A stretch of DNA of 5,747 nucleotides, taken from Pseudomonadota bacterium. GTDB taxonomy: Bacteria > Pseudomonadota > Gammaproteobacteria > Burkholderiales > Burkholderiaceae_C. The stretch is taken from contig JAEZZU010000307.1 in NCBI GenBank assembly GCA_023418355.1, forward strand, positions 1 to 5,747. Direction: 5' to 3'. The notes below the pieces were generated by a model. The model made no database searches, was not told where the DNA came from, and saw only the letters and a list, made by a program, of their open reading frames with translations. The position numbers and the translations under genes are program-made. Position 1 is the stretch's first letter. The number at the start of each line of letters is the position of its first letter. Shown here one piece after another: positions 1 to 5,657 of this stretch.

Positions 1-59
<59 letters not shown>

Positions 60-63
60 TTTC

Positions 64-95
64 AGGAAAGATTTAGATTGTATAGCAAAAAAATG
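64..95 (+). promoter_or_regulatory. rnr start region: AGGAAAG site with competing TTG and ATG starts
   Basis: AGGAAAG at 64-70 is the only Shine-Dalgarno-like sequence here. AGGA ends 10 bases before an in-frame TTG at 78, which would add Met-Tyr-Ser-Lys-Lys to the protein. The in-frame ATG at 93 has the better codon but is preceded by an A-run with no Shine-Dalgarno. A weak -10-like TATAGC at 81-86 would put a transcript start near 93, which would make the ATG almost leaderless. The sequence alone does not settle which start is used. Confidence 0.4.
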
Positions 96-109
96 GACCC
101 ACGCACCAA
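77..109 (-). promoter_or_regulatory. candidate promoter of tRNA-Leu, overlapping the rnr start
   Basis: On the minus strand upstream of the tRNA there is a -10-like TATACAAT (complement of 77-84), 17 bases before the mature tRNA 5' end. This would leave a short 5' leader for RNase P to remove. A weak -35-like TTGGTG (complement of 104-109) sits 19 bases upstream of the TATACA reading, which is longer than ideal. Because rnr begins at 78 or 93, any tRNA promoter must overlap the first rnr codons. The -10 match is visible in the sequence; the -35 and the activity are inference. Confidence 0.3.
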
Positions 110-2444
110 CTCGCGCAATTCGCTCAAAGAAATTGAAGGAACGGTGCAAGGGCATCGAGACGGCCATGGATTCGTCATTCGTGACGATGGCGAGGCCGAT
201 ATCTACATCCCTGCCAATGAAATGCGTGCCGTGCTCCACAAGGATCGCGTGCGCGTGCACATCGTTCGTCAGGACAAACGCGGCCGCCCGGAAGGGCATA
301 TCGTGGAAATCATTGAGCGGCCTACCAAGACCCTGATTGGTCGCCTGCTGCAGGAAAGCGGTGTCTGGCTGGTGGCGCCTGAAGACAAGCGCTACGGCCA
401 GGATGTGCTGGTGCCACCGGGCGCAACCGGTCAGGCCAAGACCGGGCAGGTTGTGGTGGTTGAACTCACTGAAGCACCTGCTTTGTTTGGTCAGCCTGTG
501 GGTCGTATCGTGGAAGTGCTGGGTGAGATGGATGACCCCGGCATGGAAATCGAGATTGCCGTGCGCAAGTACGGCGTGCCCCATGTGTTCTCGGAAGCCT
601 GTCTGGCGGCAGCCAAGGCCTTGCCGGAAAAGGTGATGGCCAAGGACCGCAAGGGCCGCATTGATCTGCGCGATGTGCCGCTGTGCACCATTGATGGTGA
701 AGATGCGCGCGACTTTGACGATGCGGTGTATTGCGAACCTGCCAAGGTGGGGCGCAGCAAGGGATGGCGTCTGCTGGTGGCGATTGCCGATGTCAGCCAC
801 TACGTGCAAAACGGCAATGCGATTGATGTGGATGCCTACGAGCGTGCGACCAGCGTGTACTTTCCGCGCCGCGTGATCCCCATGCTGCCGGAAAAGCTCT
901 CCAACGGTCTGTGCTCGCTCAACCCCGATGTGGACCGCCTGTGCATGGTCTGCGACATGCTGATCACCGCCAAGGGTGAGGTGCATGCCTACCAGTTCTA
1001 CCCCGGTGTAATGCACAGCCATGCGCGCTTTACCTATACGGAAGTGGCGGCCATTCTGTCCAACACCCGTGGCCCGGAAGCTTCGCAGCGCAAGGAGCGT
1101 GTGCCCGATCTGCTGAACCTGCATGGCGTGTTCCGCGCTTTGCTGGAAGCGCGCAAGCAGCGCGGTGCCGTGGACTTTGACACGGTGGAGACGCAGATCG
1201 TCTGCGATGACAGCGGCCGCATTGAAAAAATCGTGCCACGCACGCGCAATGATGCGCACCGTCTGATCGAAGAGTGCATGCTGGCCGCCAACGTGTGTGC
1301 AGCAGACTTTATTGAGCAAAACGGCCGCATGGCGCTGTTCCGTGTGCATGACAAGCCTTCGGCCGAGAAGATTGACTTGCTGCGCGGCTACCTCAAGGCC
1401 ATTGGCGTGAACATGTCTGTCAGTGACTCGCCACGACCAGAGGAGTTTCAGGCGATTGCGGATGCGACCAAGGAGCGCCCGGATTCGCAGCAAATCCACA
1501 CCATGCTGCTGCGCACCATGATGCAGGCCATGTATACGCCGGACAACGCGGGCCACTTTGGTCTGGCCTTTGATGCGTATACGCACTTCACCAGCCCTAT
1601 CCGCCGCTATCCGGACTTGCTGGTGCACCGCGTCATCAAATCCATTCTCAATGACGCCAAGTACAAGCTGCCCAAGTTGCCAGTGCCCGGAGAGGCGCAG
1701 GAAAAGCTGGCCAAGCGTCTGGCCAGTCGCGTGACTGAGCCGCAGATCAAGCCCCGCAGCAAGCTGGCGCAAGCTGAGCTGCAGGGCTGGGAAGCTGCCG
1801 GTCTGCACTGCAGCGCCAATGAGCGCCGTGCCGATGAGGCCAGCCGCGATGTGGAGGCCTGGCTCAAGTGCAAATACATGCGCGACTACCTGGGCGAGGA
1901 GTTTGCAGGCACGGTCACAGCCGTCACCAGCTTTGGCATTTTTGTGACGCTGGACGCCATGTATGTGGAAGGCCTTGTGCATATCACCGAGCTGGGCGGT
2001 GACTACTTCCGCTTTGACGAGCAGCGCCAGGAGCTGCGTGGCGAGCGCTCGGGCGTGCGCTACACGATTGGTTCACGCCTGCAGGTGCAGGTCAGCCGCG
2101 TGGATCTGGATGGGCGCAAGATTGACTTTCGCATCGTGCAGGATGAAGCCATGGCAGCAGCGTCTGCGCGCAATGGTGGTGGTCGCCAGCGTGCCGCACG
2201 CCACGAGCGCCGTGAATCGCAGGAGACTGCGCCAGCTTATGCAGAACCTGCACCGCGTGCCCGCCCACAGGCCGATAAAAAGCGTGGTGCGGCCGTATCG
2301 CCCAAAAGCGGTGGTGGTGCCTGGGTAGATCCAGTGGCCGCTGCGGGCTTTGGTGCTGTGCGTGGCAAGAAAGGCAAGCCTGCCAAAGCGGCGGCGAATA
2401 CTCCGGGCAAACCTGCTGCCAAGTCGGGTAAGAAGCGCCGCTGA
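93..2444 (+). CDS. rnr: ribonuclease R (3'-5' exoribonuclease, RNB family)
   Basis: Processive, Mg-dependent 3'-to-5' exoribonuclease that degrades structured RNA (rRNA and tRNA quality control, mRNA decay). The product is 783 aa from the ATG at 93, or 788 from a TTG at 78; residue numbers here use the 788-aa form. N-terminal cold-shock/OB domains cover about 20-165. The RNB catalytic domain (about 190-525) carries TIDGEDARDFDDAV at 204-217, with D206, D212, D214 and D215 in the places of the metal-binding aspartates of E. coli RNase R. The HFTSPIRRYPDLLVHR signature is at 503-518. A K/P-rich insert (about 525-570) absent from E. coli RNase R follows, then HCSANERRADEASRDVEAWLK, an S1 domain (about 605-688), and a basic low-complexity tail (about 695-788) ending GKKRR. 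Length is normal for the family and the frame is intact. The gene converges on nnr and appears monocistronic. Confidence 0.97.
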   Translation: MDPRTNSRNSLKEIEGTVQGHRDGHGFVIRDDGEADIYIPANEMRAVLHKDRVRVHIVRQDKRGRPEGHIVEIIERPTKTLIGRLLQESGVWLVAPEDKRYGQDVLVPPGATGQAKTGQVVVVELTEAPALFGQPVGRIVEVLGEMDDPGMEIEIAVRKYGVPHVFSEACLAAAKALPEKVMAKDRKGRIDLRDVPLCTIDGEDARDFDDAVYCEPAKVGRSKGWRLLVAIADVSHYVQNGNAIDVDAYERATSVYFPRRVIPMLPEKLSNGLCSLNPDVDRLCMVCDMLITAKGEVHAYQFYPGVMHSHARFTYTEVAAILSNTRGPEASQRKERVPDLLNLHGVFRALLEARKQRGAVDFDTVETQIVCDDSGRIEKIVPRTRNDAHRLIEECMLAANVCAADFIEQNGRMALFRVHDKPSAEKIDLLRGYLKAIGVNMSVSDSPRPEEFQAIADATKERPDSQQIHTMLLRTMMQAMYTPDNAGHFGLAFDAYTHFTSPIRRYPDLLVHRVIKSILNDAKYKLPKLPVPGEAQEKLAKRLASRVTEPQIKPRSKLAQAELQGWEAAGLHCSANERRADEASRDVEAWLKCKYMRDYLGEEFAGTVTAVTSFGIFVTLDAMYVEGLVHITELGGDYFRFDEQRQELRGERSGVRYTIGSRLQVQVSRVDLDGRKIDFRIVQDEAMAAASARNGGGRQRAARHERRESQETAPAYAEPAPRARPQADKKRGAAVSPKSGGGAWVDPVAAAGFGAVRGKKGKPAKAAANTPGKPAAKSGKKRR

Positions 2445-2467
2445 GTCATACGCAGACGCAGTCTCAG

Positions 2468-2568
2468 GCTGATAGCTCTTAATAAGTGAGCTGTTAGCGC
2501 TTGAATATACTTGCTTTCAAATACTTTTGTATCTGAAATGCAGGTATGGCAAGCGCTAGCAGCTCACT
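2468..2568. repeat. Comamonadaceae-type intergenic inverted repeat (AGCTGYTAGCGCTTG core)
   Basis: The core AGCTGTTAGCGCTTG in the left arm and its near-exact inverse CAAGCGCTAGCAGCT in the right arm form a palindromic element. From memory it resembles a small repeat scattered between genes in Comamonadaceae genomes; I could not search for it. A flanking segment GCTGATAGCTC (2468-2478) is a further degenerate inverse of GAGCTGTTAGC (2488-2498). The element fills most of the 127-base gap between rnr and nnr. It has no coding content and no visible target-site duplication. Confidence 0.6.
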
Positions 2569-2573
2569 TTTTT
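2485..2573 (+). terminator. rho-independent terminator of rnr formed by a long inverted repeat
   Basis: The left arm 2485-2524 and right arm 2529-2568 are 40 bases each and enclose a TTTT loop. The outer 19 positions (2485-2503 with 2550-2568, starting AGTGAGCTGTTAGCGCTTG) all pair in RNA, with one G-U wobble. The inner part is imperfect but still pairs TTTCA with TGAAA and ATAC with GTAT next to the loop. Six T residues (2568-2573) follow on the plus strand, 124 bases after the rnr stop codon. In the minus direction the hairpin is followed by TATTAAG, without a proper T-run, so it should stop nnr transcripts less well. The T-run overlaps the nnr stop codon. Confidence 0.8.
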
Positions 2574-4083
2574 ATATGGTTTGCCATGGCGCACAGGCCA
2601 GCGCAGAGGCGGTCAGCGGTTGTGTGCCGGGCCAGTTTTCGGCCATGGCGCCGTGCTCCCACACGGCTTCGCAGGCAGCCAGATGTGCCGATGGCTGTTG
2701 TTGCCAGCGTGCTGCAATCAGGCCGGCGAGTACATCGCCGGTGCCGCCAATGGCCAGGCGGGCATTGCCAGTGGGGTTGATGTGTGGGGTCTGCCCGGGG
2801 CTGGCAATGATGCTGCCCGAGCCCTTGAGTACCACGGTGCATTGCAGGCGTTCGGCCAGTGTCTGCGCGGCTTGCAGGCGGTGGCTCTGGATCTCGGCGG
2901 TGCTTTGCTGCAGCAGTCGCGCGGCTTCCAGTGGGTGCGGGGTGAGGATGGTGGCTTGACCTTGCGCGCGGCGTGCCTGCAGGACGGCTTCAAGGTGGGC
3001 ATCCTGCGCGATGGCGTTCAGCGCGTCGGCATCCAGCACCAGTCTGGGCGCTTGCTGCAGCACTTCGGGCAGCCAGGCATGGATGGCGCTGCCTCCGCCG
3101 CAACCGCACACCACAGTGGCGCTGCCCAGCAATGCACGGGTGCTGTTGGCGTCTGGTTGCATCAGGTCGGGTGCGATGGTGTGGTGGCTGTTGGTGCTGG
3201 GTGCAAGCAGGTGCAGCAGCGTGCGGCCGGCGCCGTGGTGCAGTGCGGCGGAGGCGGCCAGGATGGCAGCGCCTGCCATGCTGCTGGCACCGCCAATGAC
3301 CAGTACATCGCCAAAGCTGCCTTTGTGGCTGTTGTGCCGGCGCTGTGTGCGTGCGGGTGCCGCATTGAGCCAGGCGGTGGGTGGGTGCTGTTGTAGCACG
3401 TCGCCGCAGGTCAGGTCGTCCCACCAGATCTGTCCGCAGGCGTCCCGGCCGTGGTGGGTGAACAGGCCGGGCTTGAGTGTCAGCAGGCTCAGGGTGTGGC
3501 GGCTGTGTGGTTGCCAGTGCGCAGGGGGCTCAAAGCCGGGCAGCCAGACGCCGCTGTCGGTGGCAAGGCCTGTGGGGACATCCACGGCCAGTGCGTGTGC
3601 CGGGCTGGCGTAGCTGCACTGCAGCAGCTGTTGCAGTGGCGTGTCTTGGCTGGCCGGGCGTGCTTGCTGACCCAGGCCGAGCAGGGCGTCGATGACGATG
3701 TCATCGGCTTGCAGAGTGGGAATGTGCTCGGGTGTGAGCCATTGCACGGGGCTGTCGGCCAGCTGCTGCCAGGCGCGCAGGCTATCGGCGCTGCATGTGT
3801 CTGGCGTGCCCAGCCAGTGCACCCACACCGTGAGGCCGCGCTGCGCGAGGTGGCGGGCAGCGACCAGGCCGTCGCCGCCGTTATTGCCGGGGCCGCAGAG
3901 CACCCAGGCCTGGTGTGCATGCGGTGCTATGGCGCAGGCCAGCTGGGCAGTGGCCTGGCCTGCGCGCTCCATGAGGCTGGGCTGCTGCGGCAGGCTGAGT
4001 GCCTGCTGTTCGATCTGCTTGCTGCGCTGCGCATTCCACAGCGGTTGTGGGGTGGGGTTGAGCCAGTGAATACGCTGCAGCAT
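2572..4083 (-). CDS. nnr: bifunctional NAD(P)H-hydrate epimerase / ADP-dependent NAD(P)H-hydrate dehydratase
   Basis: Repairs hydrated NADH and NADPH (NADHX, NADPHX): the N-terminal half interconverts the R and S epimers, and the C-terminal half dehydrates the S form using ADP. The product is 503 aa, normal for the fused YjeF-type enzyme. The epimerase domain (about 15-235) has CGPGNNGGDGLVAARHL at 63-79, DALLGLG at 132-138 and AVDVPTGL at 166-173. The dehydratase domain (about 250-500, ribokinase-like) has HKGSFGDVLVIGG at 253-265, DADALN at 351-356, TPHPLEAARL at 381-390, LKGSGS at 419-424 and the catalytic GGTGDVLAGL at 446-455 (D450). The usual GPGLG turn reads GCGGG at 327-331, a mild variation. 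The ATG start follows an AGGA site by 6 bases and lies 8 bases after the upstream dehydrogenase gene, so translation is probably coupled. The TAA stop lies in the T-run of the facing rnr terminator. Confidence 0.95.
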   Translation of the reverse strand: MLQRIHWLNPTPQPLWNAQRSKQIEQQALSLPQQPSLMERAGQATAQLACAIAPHAHQAWVLCGPGNNGGDGLVAARHLAQRGLTVWVHWLGTPDTCSADSLRAWQQLADSPVQWLTPEHIPTLQADDIVIDALLGLGQQARPASQDTPLQQLLQCSYASPAHALAVDVPTGLATDSGVWLPGFEPPAHWQPHSRHTLSLLTLKPGLFTHHGRDACGQIWWDDLTCGDVLQQHPPTAWLNAAPARTQRRHNSHKGSFGDVLVIGGASSMAGAAILAASAALHHGAGRTLLHLLAPSTNSHHTIAPDLMQPDANSTRALLGSATVVCGCGGGSAIHAWLPEVLQQAPRLVLDADALNAIAQDAHLEAVLQARRAQGQATILTPHPLEAARLLQQSTAEIQSHRLQAAQTLAERLQCTVVLKGSGSIIASPGQTPHINPTGNARLAIGGTGDVLAGLIAARWQQQPSAHLAACEAVWEHGAMAENWPGTQPLTASALACAPWQTI

Positions 4084-4089
4084 GGGGTG

Positions 4090-4093
4090 TCCT
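4090..4093 (-). promoter_or_regulatory. ribosome binding site of nnr overlapping the upstream stop codon
   Basis: On the minus strand AGGA (complement of 4090-4093) precedes the nnr ATG by 6 bases and shares two bases with the TAG stop (4092-4094) of the DadA-like gene. A ribosome ending the first gene stops on the binding site of the second. This supports a single operon, supports this nnr start, and suggests translational coupling. Confidence 0.75.
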
Positions 4094-5339
4094 AAAAGCG
4101 CAGGGGAGAGAAAGCCTGCATGTCTACGGCAGTATCGCGCCCGGCCAGCATATCGGCCAGTGCGCGTGCGCAGCCTGCGGCGAGGCTGATCCCGTGGCTG
4201 CCGTGGGACACATTCATCCAGATGCCTGGGTGCTGGCTGGCGCCGACGGCGGGCAGTCCATCAGGCAGGTAGCTGCGTGCGCCGCGCCAGACCTGGGTCT
4301 GTGGTGAGGCAAGCTGTACGCCGCCCGGGAACCAGTCATTGAGCAGGTTGTACATGCGCTGCAGGGTGGCCTGGTGGTGCGCAGCGTCGGGTGTGCTGCC
4401 CATTTCCAGTCCGGCGGTGATGCGCACGCGCTGCCCCATGCGGCAGATGGTGGCCTGCTGCTCCCAGTCCATGATGGCGTTGCGTGGTGCGTGCAGTGGA
4501 TCGCGCACGGGTGCCGTCACGCTGTAGCCCCAGATGGGCATGAGTGGCAGTGCCGTGCCGCATGCAGCCAGCAAGCTGCGCTGCGCGCCGGTGCAGATCA
4601 CCACTTGTTCAAAGGGGTGTAGCTGGCCGCCGGTTTCTATGCCTACGGGGTTGTGATGAATGCGGGAGATGCTGGTGCCTGTGTGCAGGCTCACGCCCAG
4701 CTCCTGCGCCTGCATGCGCAGGTATTGCGCCCACAGGCGGGGGTTGATGCTTTCGCCGTCTGGAAAGTGCAGGGCGTGCAGCCAGGCAATGTCCTGGCCC
4801 AGACCGGGTTCCAGCTCCTGCGCCTGTGCGGCATTGAGCAGCTGGCAGCGCACACCTTGCTGCAGCAAGGTGGGAATCTGTGCGTTCCAGAAGCTGGCTT
4901 CCTGCGGTGTGCGCAGCAGGATCATGGTGCCGCACTTGCGCTCGGCCATGGTTTCAGCATCTTCGCAGTACTGCCAGCGCAGGCTGTCGCTGTATTGCCC
5001 CATGGCGTGCAGTGCGGCACCGAATGGATTGGCGGGCTGCTTGAGTGTCAACGCCTCGTTTTTCTTCCACTGTCGCATCCAGCGCCAGGTGGAGGACCCC
5101 AGGCGGCTGGATGCCTGCAGGAGTGAGGCACTGTTTTGCAGTTGCCTGAGTGGCATGCCCAGGCCGGGGGCGGTCAGGCTGTGCGCGGCCAGTGGAGCCA
5201 GCCAGCCACCGGGCGCAAAGCTGGCATCCTCGGCGGCGGCATTGAGTTGTTCAAAAACGGTAACCTGGTGCCCATCCCGGGCAAGTTCCAAGGCTGTGGA
5301 GATGCCGGTTATGCCAGCTCCCACGATGGCGATCTTCAT
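4092..5339 (-). CDS. DadA-like FAD-dependent D-amino acid dehydrogenase / oxidoreductase
   Basis: A 415-aa flavoprotein of the DAO superfamily, closest in layout to the small subunit of D-amino acid dehydrogenase. That enzyme oxidises D-amino acids to 2-oxo acids and ammonia and passes electrons to the respiratory chain. The N-terminus MKIAIVGAGITGIS has the dinucleotide-binding GxGxxG at residues 7-12, with E30 at the end of the second strand (VTVFE) where the FAD ribose is bound. ASFAPGGWLAP (39-49) corresponds to the DadA segment ETSFANAGQ. PDGESINPRLWAQYL (193-207) and the C-terminal WRGARSYLPDGLPAVG (351-366) with MNVSHGSHGISLAAG (375-389) are typical of the family. E. coli DadA is slightly longer (432 aa). 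The start at 5339 was chosen because the FAD fold begins there; an upstream in-frame ATG at 5414 would add 25 residues encoded by a repeat-like hairpin. No good Shine-Dalgarno is seen before 5339. The true substrate is unknown (D-amino acid, glycine or another amine), so no symbol is given. First gene of the operon with nnr. Confidence 0.85.
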   Translation of the reverse strand: MKIAIVGAGITGISTALELARDGHQVTVFEQLNAAAEDASFAPGGWLAPLAAHSLTAPGLGMPLRQLQNSASLLQASSRLGSSTWRWMRQWKKNEALTLKQPANPFGAALHAMGQYSDSLRWQYCEDAETMAERKCGTMILLRTPQEASFWNAQIPTLLQQGVRCQLLNAAQAQELEPGLGQDIAWLHALHFPDGESINPRLWAQYLRMQAQELGVSLHTGTSISRIHHNPVGIETGGQLHPFEQVVICTGAQRSLLAACGTALPLMPIWGYSVTAPVRDPLHAPRNAIMDWEQQATICRMGQRVRITAGLEMGSTPDAAHHQATLQRMYNLLNDWFPGGVQLASPQTQVWRGARSYLPDGLPAVGASQHPGIWMNVSHGSHGISLAAGCARALADMLAGRDTAVDMQAFSPLRF

Positions 5340-5504
5340 GGCGTGTGTAAGCGCTATCACTATTGAAAAGAGTGATTTTGACCTGCAAAAGCTATCGTCA
5401 ATAGCGCAATGCACAAAGAAACCTTAAGAACTTCTTTGCTTGTCTGATTTGACGCCTTCATGGCAGTTTGGCAGGTCCCGGAGGCTCGCGCCAGACTGTC
5501 TTGT
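5340..5504. other. intergenic region between the DadA-like gene and the rpsB promoter
   Basis: The gene-free stretch between the divergent start codons is 5340-5657. This part holds the leader of the DadA-like gene (hairpin at 5351-5407), a weak minus-strand -35-like TTGACG (complement of 5396-5401) with no convincing -10 partner, and a 7-bp AT-rich inverted repeat (CAAAGAA at 5414-5420, TTCTTTG at 5432-5438). I find no convincing open reading frame or RNA gene in it. A TTGACG at 5449-5454 on the plus strand has no -10 at a usable distance. Confidence 0.6.
5351..5407. repeat. degenerate copy of the intergenic repeat, hairpin in the DadA-like leader
   Basis: GCGCTAT (5351-5357) and ATAGCGC (5401-5407) form a perfect 7-bp outer inverted repeat. 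Inside, ATCACT (5356-5361) and AGTGAT (5371-5376) form a competing 6-bp stem with a 9-base loop, followed by TTTT on the plus strand. On the minus strand it contains GATAGCGCTT, close to the GTTAGCGCTTG core of the repeat at 2485-2568, so it may be a decayed relative. It lies just upstream of the DadA-like start codon and would be in its mRNA leader if transcription begins further upstream. Confidence 0.45.
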
Positions 5505-5512
5505 GCTAAAAT
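5504..5512 (+). promoter_or_regulatory. extended -10 promoter of rpsB
   Basis: TGCTAAAAT (TG at 5504-5505, hexamer TAAAAT at 5507-5512) is a good extended -10 element. At a 17-base spacing the -35 position (5484-5489, GCTCGC) matches poorly, so the promoter would rely on the extended -10. The predicted transcript start is near 5519, a G, exactly where the first leader stem-loop begins, giving a 5' leader of about 139 bases. Start site and strength are inference. Confidence 0.6.
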
Positions 5513-5518
5513 CTTTCG

Positions 5519-5657
5519 GCTTTGCAGTTGGCTGCTTGGATTTCAAGCTTGAAACTAGGCAAAGCAAATCGCAAATCGGCTTCCACAAGGTGTCGCCCGT
5601 CCTGATGTCAGGGGGCGAACTCGAGCCGAATTTAAGACCCAACCTTTGGAGAAAAAC
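5519..5657 (+). promoter_or_regulatory. structured 5' leader of rpsB, probable S2 autoregulatory leader
   Basis: Two independent stem-loops are visible. Stem-loop 1 pairs GCTTTGC (5519-5525) with GCAAAGC (5559-5565) and AGTT (5526-5529) with AACT (5553-5556), and an inner hairpin pairs GCTTG (5534-5538) with CAAGC (5544-5548). Stem-loop 2 pairs TCGGCT (5576-5581) with AGCCGA (5624-5629), enclosing CGCCC (5594-5598) with GGGCG (5613-5617) and CCTG (5601-5604) with CAGG (5609-5612) around an ATGT loop. The Shine-Dalgarno GGAG (5648-5651) lies downstream in open sequence. In E. coli, S2 represses rpsB-tsf through the rpsB leader; a similar role here is inference from position and folding. Confidence 0.55.

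Noticed and set aside
2581..3396. A 271-codon open frame on the plus strand.
   Set aside because: It is antisense to nnr, whose conserved motifs are all on the minus strand; the composition is Gly/Ala/Gln/Cys-rich and no domain is visible.
3451..4095. A 214-codon open frame on the plus strand.
   Set aside because: It is antisense to the epimerase half of nnr, with no recognisable family and no plausible promoter or binding site.
5340..5414. A 25-residue N-terminal extension of the DadA-like protein from an ATG at 5414.
   Set aside because: The FAD-binding fold starts directly with MKIAIVGAG at 5339. The extension is encoded by the hairpin repeat and has no family similarity, although an AAGG lies upstream of it.
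4660..5427. A 255-codon open frame on the plus strand.
   Set aside because: It is antisense to the DadA-like gene, Ser/Cys/Arg-rich, and its end reads through the intergenic hairpin.
5414..5438. AT-rich 7-bp inverted repeat considered as a terminator.
   Set aside because: The stem is weak with an 11-base loop, no T-run follows, and it lies between two divergent start codons where no transcript needs to end.
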